DNA from: Loktanella atrilutea
GTDB taxonomy: Bacteria; Pseudomonadota; Alphaproteobacteria; Rhodobacterales; Rhodobacteraceae
DNA length: 64,000 nucleotides
Reading direction: 5' to 3'
Assembly (NCBI RefSeq): GCF_900128995.1
Contig: NZ_FQUE01000004.1
Coordinates: 124,001 to 188,000, forward strand
The position numbers were made by a program, and so were the translations under genes. The notes beneath the pieces were generated by a model. The model had not been told where the DNA came from and did not search any database. It saw only the letters and a list, made by a program, of their open reading frames with translations. Every line of letters begins with the position of its first letter. Position 1 is the stretch's first letter. Positions 40,459 through 48,830 of this stretch are shown in pieces.

Positions 40459-41034
40459 ATGTCGCGCCGTTTCACCAGTCTGATCCTCTGCCTCGCCATC
40501 GCGGGCTGCGCCGGCACGGGCGGCCTTGGCGGCGCGACGCCCATCGTGAACAGCGATGTCGACGCGGGGCAGGTGGCGCCGGGGGCGGGCCTGCCCTTCG
40601 GTCAGATCGACACGACCTGCGGCGTCACGGCCGCCAGCCTCGGCACGCCCGTCGTGACTGCAGCCGGCTACACGGTCTACGACAGCAACCCCAGCAGCAC
40701 GGCCCAGCGGGCGCATTACATCGACGGCTTCACCGACGGCTGCCTGCGGCAGTTCACCGCCGCCCTCGTGCTGACCGGCGACGTGGCGACCCACGAAGGC
40801 GTGCGCTATCAGACCGGCAACAGGCGCCCCTATTCCGACACCGACCAGACCTACGAGGTCATCAAGGCCAGCTACTGCGGCGTCCCCTCCGGCCAGCCCT
40901 GCGGCGCGAAGCTGGACGCGCTGGGCCGCCGCACGGTCTTCGTCACGGCCTATCCGTCCTTCTCGGACAGCGACAACTGGGTTGAATACCTGCTGCACGA
41001 AGGCGTGGTCGCCGAAGCGGGCGACGAACGCTAG
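40459..41034 (+). CDS. Lipoprotein of unknown function
   Basis: 191 residues. MSRRFTSLILCLAIAGCAG gives a signal with lipobox IAGC (Cys17). The mature domain has four more cysteines (in TTCGVTAAS, GCLRQF, SYCGV and PCGAK), which could form two disulfides. YTVYDSNPSSTAQRAHYIDG resembles no family that I recognise with certainty. It starts 68 bases after dnaE and ends before a 22-bp palindrome. Confidence 0.7.
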   Translation: MSRRFTSLILCLAIAGCAGTGGLGGATPIVNSDVDAGQVAPGAGLPFGQIDTTCGVTAASLGTPVVTAAGYTVYDSNPSSTAQRAHYIDGFTDGCLRQFTAALVLTGDVATHEGVRYQTGNRRPYSDTDQTYEVIKASYCGVPSGQPCGAKLDALGRRTVFVTAYPSFSDSDNWVEYLLHEGVVAEAGDER

Positions 41035-41048
41035 CCACCGGGCGGACT

Positions 41049-41086
41049 CCGATTTTTCTAGAAAAATCGGCGCGCCGAAGCGGCGC
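41049..41086. repeat. Second copy of the 22-bp palindrome, with adjoining hairpin
   Basis: CCGATTTTTCT and its reverse complement occupy 41049-41070, identical to 17363-17384. A small GC stem (GCGCCG/CGGCGC around AAG) follows at 41072-41086. It lies 15 bases after the lipoprotein stop and before the convergent PRISE reductase stop. It is probably a two-way terminator. Confidence 0.65.
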
Positions 41087-41181
41087 CCGCGCGGTGGTCG
41101 GGCGGCGGAGGGGGCACTGCCTGGCCGTTAATTGCAGATGGTCCTGGCCTTTCTTGATACGCCGCATGGACCTAATTGTCG

Positions 41182-42249
41182 TCAATTCCGCGGAATGATT
41201 CCGTCTGCTCTCAGCCGGTCGAACAGGTCGAAGAACGCCCGGTCCGTCGCGATGTAGCCGGTGAATCCCAAGGCGCGGCTCTTGCTCATGTCGGTCACGA
41301 CCTCGATCGGGCGGCCGAGGTCGGCGTCCGTGTGCCAGGGCGAGGCGAGGCGCGTGAGGTCGCGTTCCGCCAGCCCGTGTTGCCGGGCGATGTCGGCCCA
41401 GACGGCAGCGTCGTCCTGCATCTGGTCCTCCAGCGGGTGTTCGGTGCCGTCGAAGTCCTCGACCTTGACCCCGAAGTAGTCGCCGATCCGGTGCCACATC
41501 CAGTTCCAGCGGAAAACGTCGCCGTTGACGATGTTGAAATCTTCGTTCCGCGCTTCGGGCGTGGTCGCAGCCCAGATCACCTGATCCGCCAACTGGCCTG
41601 CATCGGTCATGTCGGTCAGCGCGTCCCACTGGACCTGAGAGCCCGGAAAACGGAAGGGACGCCCGGTCGCCTTGCAAATCGTGGCGTAGACGGCCAGCGT
41701 CGTGCCCATGTTCATGGTATTGCCGACGGCCTTGCCGATCACCGTGTGGGGGCGGTGGATGCTGTAGCCGAAGCCGTCACGCTCGGCGGCGGCAAACACT
41801 TCATCCTCTTGCGCGTAGTAGAAGTTGGCGACGTCCAGACGGCCCTGATCCTCGCGGAACGGCGTCTTGGGTAGGGTCCCCTTGCCGTAGGCCTCGAACG
41901 GGCCGAGGTAGTGCTTCAGCCCGGTGACGAGGGCCACGTGTTCGACACTGCCGGCAGGGCGCAGGGCATCGAGCAGGTTGCGGACCATGGTGCCATTGAC
42001 GCGGATGTTCTCGGCCTCTGTATCCTGTCGCAGCCATGTGGTCAGAAAGACGTGGGTAGGCGTCAGGCCGTCCAGCGCCTGCGCCAGCGACGCAGGGTCC
42101 AGCAAGTCGGTGGCGACGGGGGTGACGCCGGGCTGATCCTGCGGCGTGCGGGCGAGGCCATGGACGGTCCAGCCGTCGGCGGCCAGTTTCGCGGAAATTT
42201 CGCTGCCCTGGATGCCGGTTGCGCCGACGACGAGTGCGGTCCTGGTCAT
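41182..42249 (-). CDS. NAD(P)-dependent PRISE-like short-chain reductase
   Basis: 355 residues starting ALVVGATGIQGSEISAKLAA, an extended SDR fold. GLKHYLGPFEAYG, FREDQGRLDVANFYYAQED and FGYSIHRPHTVIG match the progesterone 5-beta-reductase / iridoid synthase-like (PRISE) group, whose members reduce enone carbon-carbon double bonds. The Tyr in NFYYAQEDEVF takes the place of the usual YxxxK motif. It is divergent from an HxlR regulator that probably controls it. Confidence 0.82.
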   Translation of the reverse strand: MTRTALVVGATGIQGSEISAKLAADGWTVHGLARTPQDQPGVTPVATDLLDPASLAQALDGLTPTHVFLTTWLRQDTEAENIRVNGTMVRNLLDALRPAGSVEHVALVTGLKHYLGPFEAYGKGTLPKTPFREDQGRLDVANFYYAQEDEVFAAAERDGFGYSIHRPHTVIGKAVGNTMNMGTTLAVYATICKATGRPFRFPGSQVQWDALTDMTDAGQLADQVIWAATTPEARNEDFNIVNGDVFRWNWMWHRIGDYFGVKVEDFDGTEHPLEDQMQDDAAVWADIARQHGLAERDLTRLASPWHTDADLGRPIEVVTDMSKSRALGFTGYIATDRAFFDLFDRLRADGIIPRN

Positions 42250-42348
42250 GTGATCTGTCCTTCGATTGGTTGAACCGCACCTAGCCAGTGCTGCGCGACT
42301 CCGCTAGACGGCACCGAAACGGAACGTAGGCACCAAAAGGAGACCACC
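42250..42348. promoter_or_regulatory. Divergent promoter region of the PRISE/HxlR pair
   Basis: 99 bases between divergent starts, with AAAAGGAGACC before the HxlR ATG. GGCACC recurs at 42310-42315 and 42330-42335 (20-base spacing), a possible HxlR site. No clear -35/-10 pair could be assigned. Confidence 0.35.
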
Positions 42349-42744
42349 ATGCAGGACGACGACTGGCGCGAGGACTGCGCGCCCCGCCGCGTGATGGAGA
42401 TCTTTGCAACGAAGTGGACCAGCATGATCCTGCACACGCTGCACGCCCGCCACCGGGGCGGGGCCCGCAGCGGGGCACTGCACCGCAGCCTGCCCGGGTT
42501 GTCCAAGAAGATGTTCGTGCAGACCCTGCGCGACATGGAAACCAGCGGCCTGATCGACAGGACGGTCGACAGCACCGTGCCGCCCGCCGTGACCTATGCT
42601 CTGACGCCACTCGGGCTACGGTTCGTCGGACTGGTGGACATGGTCTACGATTGGGGCCGGGACAACGCAGACGCGCTGGACGCCCTGCGGCCGCGCGAAG
42701 GTGCACGTCGCTCGCGCAATGGCATGGCAGCTGAACTGGGATAA
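42349..42744 (+). CDS. HxlR-family transcriptional regulator
   Basis: 131 residues. APRRVMEIFATKWTSMILHT, LPGLSKKMFVQTLRDMETSG and PPAVTYALTPLGLRFVGLVD give the HxlR winged-helix pattern. Only one cysteine lies near the N-terminus (EDCAPRR), the position that senses aldehydes or quinones in some relatives. It probably represses or activates the adjacent PRISE reductase in response to a reactive carbonyl or enone. Confidence 0.87.
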   Translation: MQDDDWREDCAPRRVMEIFATKWTSMILHTLHARHRGGARSGALHRSLPGLSKKMFVQTLRDMETSGLIDRTVDSTVPPAVTYALTPLGLRFVGLVDMVYDWGRDNADALDALRPREGARRSRNGMAAELG

Positions 42745-42761
42745 GGTAAGTCGGTTTTTTG

Positions 42762-42929
42762 ATGATTGGCACCGATGGCAAAGATTCCCGAGGCCTGTTT
42801 CGGAAGTGCAAATTGCATTATGACACAGAGCGATACCCAGTTGTGAGCGAAAGCGCCCTGACTAAATTTTTTAAATGTCACGTCACCGCGTTTTTGCCGA
42901 CCGGAGATGCCACCATATTCGAATCATGA
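42762..42929 (+). CDS. Possible 55-residue orphan ORF in an AT-rich island
   Basis: An open frame begins MIGTDGKDSRGLFRKCKLHY and ends TGDATIFES. Codon use (TTT, AAA, ATT, GAA) differs sharply from neighbours, which favour G or C at the third position. The ribosome site is weak. It may be transferred DNA, a decayed gene or non-coding; no family is recognised. Confidence 0.2.
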   Translation: MIGTDGKDSRGLFRKCKLHYDTERYPVVSESALTKFFKCHVTAFLPTGDATIFES

Positions 42930-42975
42930 GGAGCGAGCTTCCGACGATTGTCGAGCGGCCTTGAATGCGTGAGCA

Positions 42976-43028
42976 GGGGGCGCTGCCCCCGGCTGCGCCT
43001 CCCCCGAGGTATTTTCGACGAGAAGAAG
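42976..43028 (+). repeat. Dispersed hairpin + tail repeat, copy 5
   Basis: GGGGGC-GCT-GCCCCC is followed by GGCTGCGCCTCCCCCGAGG and TATTTTCGACGAGAAGAAG. It ends three bases from the slyX stop codon and closely matches the copy at 29967-30020. Confidence 0.7.
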
Positions 43029-43031
43029 GAC

Positions 43032-43235
43032 CTACCAGTGCGGCGGGCGCTGGTCGCCGAGCGGGATCGTGCCGCCGGCGTCGGCCTCGCGGGTGGCCTC
43101 GCGCTGCATCAGTATCTCGATCCGGCGGGTCGCAAGGTCGAGGGCGCGGTCCTGACGGGCGACGACATCGCTCAGGTCCTCGACCAGGCGGGTCAGGTGG
43201 GCGATCTGTTCTTCGAGGCGCATGATATCGGACAT
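43032..43235 (-). CDS. slyX: SlyX family protein
   Basis: 67 residues. MSDIMRLEEQIAHLTRLVED and VVARQDRALDLATRRIEIL form a single coiled-coil helix, and the C-terminus ends in the family's RPPHW. The biochemical role of SlyX is unknown. It is divergent from hisS, separated by a 221-base AT-rich region. Confidence 0.85.
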   Translation of the reverse strand: MSDIMRLEEQIAHLTRLVEDLSDVVARQDRALDLATRRIEILMQREATREADAGGTIPLGDQRPPHW

Positions 43236-43329
43236 GGGACAAGGTCTAGCGCAGCCCTGCGGGGCGCGCCACAGTCCGTTGCGGCCTTGAGGGCGGTGAA
43301 TATGAATAACCCGTTAATATTGCTCGCCT

Positions 43330-43381
43330 ATTTTACATAATATGTACCACATGCGAAACATTTGGATTTTGCAATGTAAAT
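43330..43381. promoter_or_regulatory. AT-rich palindromes upstream of hisS
   Basis: TACATAATATGTA (43334-43346) is a perfect palindrome around a central A. An outer pair, ATTTTACAT (43330-43338) and ATGTAAAT (43374-43381), is also nearly complementary. They lie 76-127 bases before the hisS start in an otherwise GC-rich genome. They could be a promoter/operator or a regulator-binding site. Confidence 0.4.
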
Positions 43382-43456
43382 CGGCGCGTCCTTGCCCCGC
43401 GGACGGGCGCGGGTTATGTCGCGCCCACGACCCGCCCCCGCAGCCAGAGGACCGTC

Positions 43457-44947
43457 ATGGCCAAGGACAAGAAGACCCCGCGCCCCAAGGCCGAGACGCC
43501 CAAGGGCTTTCGCGACTACTTCGGCGCACAGGTGTCCCAGCGGACAGAGATGCTGCGCAATATCGCCGCGGTCTATCATCGCTATGGCTTTGATCCGCTG
43601 GAGACGAGCGGGGTCGAGACGGTCGAGGCGCTGGGCAAGTTCCTGCCCGACGTGGACCGCCCGAACGAGGGCGTCTTTGCCTGGGAAGAGGACGCTGACT
43701 GGCTGGCCTTGCGCTATGACCTGACCGCGCCGCTCGCCCGGGTCGCGGCGCAGTATCGCAACGATCTGCCTTCGCCCTACCGCCGCTACGCCATGGGCCC
43801 GGTCTGGCGCAACGAGAAGCCGGGGCCGGGGCGGTTCCGCCAGTTCTACCAATGCGATGCGGATACGGTGGGCGCGCCCTCGGTCGCCGCTGACGCCGAG
43901 ATCTGCGCGATGCTGTCCGACACGCTGGAGGCGGTGGGGATCAAGCGCGGCGACTACGTGATCCGCGTCAACAACCGCAAGGTGCTGAACGGCGTGCTGG
44001 AGGTGGCGGGACTGTCGGGCGACGACAAGGAGGCCGAACGCGGCATCGTGCTGCGGGCCATCGACAAGCTGGACCGGCTTGGGGTGAACGGTGTGCGGGC
44101 GCTTCTGGGCGAGGGGCGCAAGGACGAGAGCGGGGATTTCACGAAGGGGGCGGGGCTCGACGCGGCTGCGGCCGACGTGGTGATGGGTTTCATGGATGCC
44201 GGGCGCGAGACCGGGGCGCAGACTGTCGCGCGGCTGTCTGACCTCGTTGCCGGATCATCCGTCGGGATGGAGGGCGTGCAGGAGTTGCAGACCATTGCCG
44301 ACCTACTCTCTGCCCAAGGTTACGGCCCCGACCGCATCGTTATAGATCCTTCCGTGGTGCGCGGCCTCGGCTATTACACCGGTCCTGTGTTCGAGGCGGA
44401 GCTGACCTTCGAGGTCACCGACGAGAAGGGCAATCCGCGCAACTTCGGCTCTGTCGCCGGGGGCGGGCGGTATGACGATCTGGTCAAGCGGTTCACCGGG
44501 CAGGCGGTGCCGGCGACGGGTGTCTCGATCGGGGTCGACCGGCTGCTGGCGGCGCTGCACGCGACCGGGCGGCTGGACGCGACCGATCAAGGGCCGGTGG
44601 TCGTGACCGTCATGGACCGGGACCGGATGGCCGATTATCAGACCATGGTCGCCGACCTGCGCAACGCGGGCATCCGGGCAGAGGTCTATCTGGGCAACCC
44701 CAAGAACTTCGGCAACCAGCTGAAATACGCGGACAAGCGCAACTCTCCCGTCGCGGTGATCGCAGGGGGCGAGGAGTTCGACCGGGGCGTGGTGCAGATC
44801 AAGGACCTGATCCTTGGCAAGCAGCTTGCCGAAAACGCCACGCTGGAGGAATGGAAGGACCGCCCGAGTCAGATCGAGGTGCCCCGCGCGGAACTGGTGG
44901 ACCATGTGTTGAGGATGGTGGCGGGACAGCAGGCGGACCCGGCGTGA
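43457..44947 (+). CDS. hisS: Histidyl-tRNA synthetase
   Basis: 496 residues. Class II motifs are [53 protein letters not shown] and [14 protein letters not shown], and the C-terminal anticodon domain includes [17 protein letters not shown]. It charges tRNA-His. The stop codon overlaps a GTG start of hisZ, linking tRNA charging to histidine synthesis in one operon. AT-rich palindromes precede it. Confidence 0.95.
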   Translation: MAKDKKTPRPKAETPKGFRDYFGAQVSQRTEMLRNIAAVYHRYGFDPLETSGVETVEALGKFLPDVDRPNEGVFAWEEDADWLALRYDLTAPLARVAAQYRNDLPSPYRRYAMGPVWRNEKPGPGRFRQFYQCDADTVGAPSVAADAEICAMLSDTLEAVGIKRGDYVIRVNNRKVLNGVLEVAGLSGDDKEAERGIVLRAIDKLDRLGVNGVRALLGEGRKDESGDFTKGAGLDAAAADVVMGFMDAGRETGAQTVARLSDLVAGSSVGMEGVQELQTIADLLSAQGYGPDRIVIDPSVVRGLGYYTGPVFEAELTFEVTDEKGNPRNFGSVAGGGRYDDLVKRFTGQAVPATGVSIGVDRLLAALHATGRLDATDQGPVVVTVMDRDRMADYQTMVADLRNAGIRAEVYLGNPKNFGNQLKYADKRNSPVAVIAGGEEFDRGVVQIKDLILGKQLAENATLEEWKDRPSQIEVPRAELVDHVLRMVAGQQADPA

Positions 44948-46023
44948 CCCTCGCGGCGCAACTGGCGGAGGCGGATCGCCTGCGCGACCTCTTTGCCGCG
45001 CGTGACGCGGTGATCGTGCAGACCGACGTGCTGCAACCGGCGGACACGCTGCTCGACCTTTACGGAGAGGACATCCGTGGCCGGTCCTACCTGACCAGCG
45101 ATCCGGCGCGCGGAGAAATGGTGCTGCGCCCGGATTTCACCGTGCCGGTCGTGCAGATGCACATGCAAAGCCATGCGGACCCCGCGCGCTATACCTACGC
45201 CGGCAAGGTCTTTCGCAAGCAGGACAGCGATCCCGACCGGCTGAGCGAATTCGTGCAGGTCGGCTACGAGGTCTTTGACGGGGTCAATCCGGCGCTGGCG
45301 GATGCAGAGGTGTTTGCCGCGATCCGCGATGCGCTGGGCGACCTGCCGCTGCGGGCCGCGACGGGGGACATCGGCATTCTGATGGCTGCCGTCGCCGGCT
45401 TGCGCACCTCTGACGCGCGCAAGGCGGCGCTGGCGCGGCACATCTGGCGGCCGCGACGGTTCCGCGCCTTGCTTGACCGGTTCGGCGGGCGCAGCCCGGT
45501 GCCGCCCACGCGGGCGGCGCTGCTGGCGGCCAGCGATCCCTTTGCCCATGCCGGACCCGACATCGGCAAGCGCAGCCGGGCCGAGGTCGCGGACCGCATC
45601 GCGACGCTGCGCGACGATGCGGCCACCCCGCCGATCAGCGAGGAAGAGCTGGCGCTGCTGGACACGCTGACGGGGCTGCGCGAGACGTCGGACCATGTGC
45701 TGAGCCAGTTGCGCGACATCGCGGTCGACATGCCCGCCATCGGCCCCGCGGTGACGCGGCTGAGTGCGCGGCTTGATGCGCTGGAGGATCATGGCGTCGA
45801 TATCGCGACGCTGGAGTTCGAGGGCAGCTACGGGCGCACGTCGCTGGAGTATTACGACGGCTTCGTCTTCGGCTTCTATGCCGCCGATCCGAACCTGCCG
45901 CCGGTGGCGACGGGCGGACGCTATGACGCGCTGACGGCACGATTGGGTGACGGAAATGCCGTGCCTGCGGTCGGTGGTGTCATCCGGCCCGATCTGGTGC
46001 TGACGGTGCGGGGGATGGCGTGA
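44944..46023 (+). CDS. hisZ: ATP phosphoribosyltransferase regulatory subunit HisZ
   Basis: 359 residues from the GTG at 44944, which overlaps the hisS stop (GTGA). It is a HisS paralogue: [20 protein letters not shown] and [20 protein letters not shown] resemble motif 2, but the anticodon domain is absent. HisZ is required by short HisG enzymes for activity and histidine feedback. A longer frame starting inside hisS is rejected because the GTG gives the normal N-terminus. Confidence 0.93.
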   Translation: MTLAAQLAEADRLRDLFAARDAVIVQTDVLQPADTLLDLYGEDIRGRSYLTSDPARGEMVLRPDFTVPVVQMHMQSHADPARYTYAGKVFRKQDSDPDRLSEFVQVGYEVFDGVNPALADAEVFAAIRDALGDLPLRAATGDIGILMAAVAGLRTSDARKAALARHIWRPRRFRALLDRFGGRSPVPPTRAALLAASDPFAHAGPDIGKRSRAEVADRIATLRDDAATPPISEEELALLDTLTGLRETSDHVLSQLRDIAVDMPAIGPAVTRLSARLDALEDHGVDIATLEFEGSYGRTSLEYYDGFVFGFYAADPNLPPVATGGRYDALTARLGDGNAVPAVGGVIRPDLVLTVRGMA

Positions 46024-46712
46024 TGCTGAAGCTGGGCGTGCCGTCCAAGGGGCGGCTGATGGAAAAGACGTTCCAGTGGTTCGGCAACCGCGGCGTGACC
46101 CTGCGCAAGTCCGGCAGCGAACGGGAATACGCCGGCGCCGTCGAGGGGATCGACGGCGTCGAGCTGGTGCTGCTGAGCGCGGGGGAAATCCCGCGCGAAC
46201 TGGCGGCGGGGCGCATCCAGATGGGTGTGACCGGGTCCGATCTGGTGCGCGAGAAGCTGGTGAACTGGGAGAAGACGGTGCGCGAGGTGGCGCCGCTGGG
46301 CTTTGGCGGGGCGGACCTGATCATCGCCGTGCCGCAGGCCTGGGTCGATGTGGATACGCTCGACGATCTGGACGCGGCGGCGGCGGCGTTCCGGGCGCGG
46401 CACGGCCACCGGCTGCGGATCGCGACGAAGTATCACCGGCTGGTGCGCGATTTCCTGAAGCAGGCGGGTGTCGCCGATTACGCGCTGATCGACAGTCAGG
46501 GCGCGACCGAAGGCACGGTCAAGAACGAGACGGCGGAGGCGATCGCCGACATCACCTCGACCGGCGAGACCCTGCGCGCGAACGGTCTGAAGATCCTGAG
46601 CGACGGGATGATCCACGCGTCTCAGGCGACGCTGTTCCGCACCTCGCGCCGGGACTGGAGCACCGAGCAGCGCCGCACCTTCAAGGCGCTGGAGGCGCGG
46701 CTGGGCCTTTAG
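46023..46712 (+). CDS. hisG: ATP phosphoribosyltransferase, short form
   Basis: 229 residues. [20 protein letters not shown] and the PRPP loop DSQGATEGTVKNETAEAIAD, with ITSTGETLRANGLKIL, identify HisG. It lacks the C-terminal regulatory domain of long HisG, so it depends on HisZ. It catalyses the first step of histidine synthesis. The ATG at 46023 shares a base with the hisZ stop (TGATG); a GTG one codon earlier is the alternative. Its TAG overlaps the convergent gene's stop. Confidence 0.95.
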   Translation: MLKLGVPSKGRLMEKTFQWFGNRGVTLRKSGSEREYAGAVEGIDGVELVLLSAGEIPRELAAGRIQMGVTGSDLVREKLVNWEKTVREVAPLGFGGADLIIAVPQAWVDVDTLDDLDAAAAAFRARHGHRLRIATKYHRLVRDFLKQAGVADYALIDSQGATEGTVKNETAEAIADITSTGETLRANGLKILSDGMIHASQATLFRTSRRDWSTEQRRTFKALEARLGL

Positions 46713-47695
46713 TCGCCGTTGCAGAAGCGGAACGACTGGGCCGCCCCGGCGCCGTCGTCGAAGGTGAAGGCGAGCGGTCCGTCGATGGTCACCGTGGCGG
46801 GCCATGTCGACGGCTGGCGGGAGTAGGTGTCGGTGCAGGTCTGGATGCCGCTGTAGGTCTGGCCGGTCCGCTCGGGCAGGTAGAGCCGGCAATCGCGCGT
46901 CGCGCTGCCGGAAATGCCTGCCCCGGTGAAGGTGCGCAGCGCCGCGTTCGGCGCATCGCCGCACGCCAGCGCCGGATCGACGTATGTGCCGGGAGGCAGT
47001 GGCAGGGGGATGTTCGGCAGCCCAACGTCCGGCGGGCCGAAGGCGGTGATGGCACGGAAGGCGGGGTCCATCACGGTGCCGGCGGCGTCGCGCTGCGGTG
47101 CGGTGCCGAATTCCGCGCCGACGATGGTGTCGCGGAACCCGTCGGGCAGGGTGCCCGCGTCGAACCATGTCGCACATTCGGGCGCGGTGCACAGCGCCTG
47201 ACCGTCACCGGCGCCTTCGCGTTGCGCGGTGTAATCGACATAGCAGTTGTCGCCGCAGGTGACGCCTTGCAGGCGCACGGGTTTGAACCGGGCGGTGTCG
47301 TAGGCGCGGGCGTCCTCCTCCATGCTTGCGACGATGGTGTCATCGCCGGCGGGGCAGCGGGTGACGTCGGCGGCGATGCCGGGGCCGTTGATCGCCAGCG
47401 TATCGGGGCCGGTGGGGCGCAGGATCAGGTTCAGGGATGCGCCGCTGCCGGGGCGGGTCACGGCGGCGACCACGCGGTCCGCCGTGCCGTGGATGCCGGT
47501 CAGGGTAAAGGTCGTCGCGTTGCCCCGCAGGGTGTCGGGGCCGAAGGCCCATGACCCCTTCTGCGTGGCGCAGGTGCCGCCGTCGCCCTGCCAGACACCA
47601 GCGATCCGTGCGTCATAGGTTGCTCGGGCGGTGTCGGTCTGTGCCGTGGCGGGCAATGCGGCCGTCAGGGCGACGATGAAGAGGCGGACGGTCAT
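46709..47695 (-). CDS. Exported Cys-containing protein of unknown function
   Basis: 328 residues from the ATG at 47695, with a signal peptide (MTVRLFIVALTAALPATAQ). The mature part has about ten cysteines (for example GGTCATQKG, VTRCPAG, VTCGDNCYVDY), consistent with disulfides in the periplasm. The first third has an all-beta look (GVWQGDGGTCATQKGSWAFG). No family is recognised. It converges on hisG with a four-base overlap and is divergent from the GH25 muramidase. Confidence 0.7.
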   Translation of the reverse strand: MTVRLFIVALTAALPATAQTDTARATYDARIAGVWQGDGGTCATQKGSWAFGPDTLRGNATTFTLTGIHGTADRVVAAVTRPGSGASLNLILRPTGPDTLAINGPGIAADVTRCPAGDDTIVASMEEDARAYDTARFKPVRLQGVTCGDNCYVDYTAQREGAGDGQALCTAPECATWFDAGTLPDGFRDTIVGAEFGTAPQRDAAGTVMDPAFRAITAFGPPDVGLPNIPLPLPPGTYVDPALACGDAPNAALRTFTGAGISGSATRDCRLYLPERTGQTYSGIQTCTDTYSRQPSTWPATVTIDGPLAFTFDDGAGAAQSFRFCNGD

Positions 47696-47876
47696 GGCGG
47701 GTCCTTCCGATGGTGTTCCATCACTAACGCCACGGGGCGGGTCGTGGCACCCGGTCAACCTGACACGCAGCAGCTTTCTGCCGCGTTGCAGGGGCCGGAC
47801 GACATCTGGCGGTTGACTTAGCCCGGAACGCATGCGGTTGTGTCCGGGTCGAACCTTCTTCCCTGCAGGAGCCGTG

Positions 47877-48644
47877 ATGCGGACCTTGACCACCCTGATG
47901 CTTTGCGCGGCCTTGCTTGCGGGATGCGGCCACCGGGCGGCGCAGGTCAGCCGCGCGGCGCCGATCTCCTACCCGGCCTTTGCCGATGCCAAGCCGCACG
48001 ACAACATCGGGCGCCAGCCGTCTTACTATCCGATCCACGGGGTCGACGTGTCGCGCTATCAGGGCACCATCGACTGGCGGCAGGCGCGGGCGGCGGGGAT
48101 TTCATTCGCCTACATCAAGGCGACCGAGGGCGGCGATCTGGCCGATCCGATGTTCCATACCTACCGCACGGGTGCTGCGGCGGCGGGGGTGCGGCAGGGG
48201 GCCTATCACTTCTACTACTTCTGCCGTTCGGCGCGGGAGCAGGCGGCGTGGTTCATCCGCAACGTGCCGCGCGATCCCAACGCGCTGCCGCCGGTGCTGG
48301 ATCTGGAATGGAACCACCAGTCGCGCAGCTGCAGCCGCCGCCCCTCTGGCGCAGAGGTGCGGGCAGAGGCCGTGGTGTTCCTCGACATGCTGGAACGGCA
48401 CTATGGCCGGCGGCCGCTGGTCTATACGACGCCCGACTTCTATCACCAGACCGGGCTGGGGCAGTTGCCGCGGACGCAGTTCTGGCTGCGGTCGGTCGCC
48501 GCCCACCCGGCGGAACGCTATCCCGGCGAGGGCTGGTCGTTCTGGCAGTATACCGGGACCGGGATCGTGCCGGGGATCGCCCGGCCCGTGGACATCAACG
48601 CCTTTGCGGGCAGCCCGGCGCAATGGGCGAAATGGATCGAATGA
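47877..48644 (+). CDS. GH25 family muramidase, lipoprotein
   Basis: 255 residues. The signal MRTLTTLMLCAALLAGCGH has lipobox LAGC (Cys17). Catalytic residues of GH25 are present: Asp in HGVDVSRYQGTIDW, Asp and Glu in VLDLEWNHQ, and the aromatic FWQYTGTGIVPG with final DINAFAG. It cleaves beta-1,4 bonds in peptidoglycan and is probably anchored in the outer membrane facing the murein. The ATG at 47877 has AGGAGCC upstream. Confidence 0.9.
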   Translation: MRTLTTLMLCAALLAGCGHRAAQVSRAAPISYPAFADAKPHDNIGRQPSYYPIHGVDVSRYQGTIDWRQARAAGISFAYIKATEGGDLADPMFHTYRTGAAAAGVRQGAYHFYYFCRSAREQAAWFIRNVPRDPNALPPVLDLEWNHQSRSCSRRPSGAEVRAEAVVFLDMLERHYGRRPLVYTTPDFYHQTGLGQLPRTQFWLRSVAAHPAERYPGEGWSFWQYTGTGIVPGIARPVDINAFAGSPAQWAKWIE

Positions 48645-48782
48645 CGGGCGCGGCCCCCCGCGGGGCGCGCACCGGCTGAAGCCAGCGACGTGCCCGATCT
48701 TTCGGCAGGGCCTTGCGGAACACGGCGCTTCCGTGAAGTCAACCATTGCATCTTCGCGATACCATGGGTAGACTGCCGCATC

Positions 48783-48799
48783 CGGTTCGCAGCGAACCG
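48783..48799. promoter_or_regulatory. 17-bp palindrome upstream of oppA
   Basis: CGGTTCGC, a central A and GCGAACCG form a perfect palindrome 32-48 bases before the oppA ATG. It is nested in an outer inverted pair, TGGGTA (48765-48770) and TACCCA (48810-48815). It could be an operator or a 5' UTR stem. Confidence 0.4.
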
Positions 48800-48830
48800 C
48801 AATTCATCATACCCAGCCCGGAGACCCCTT

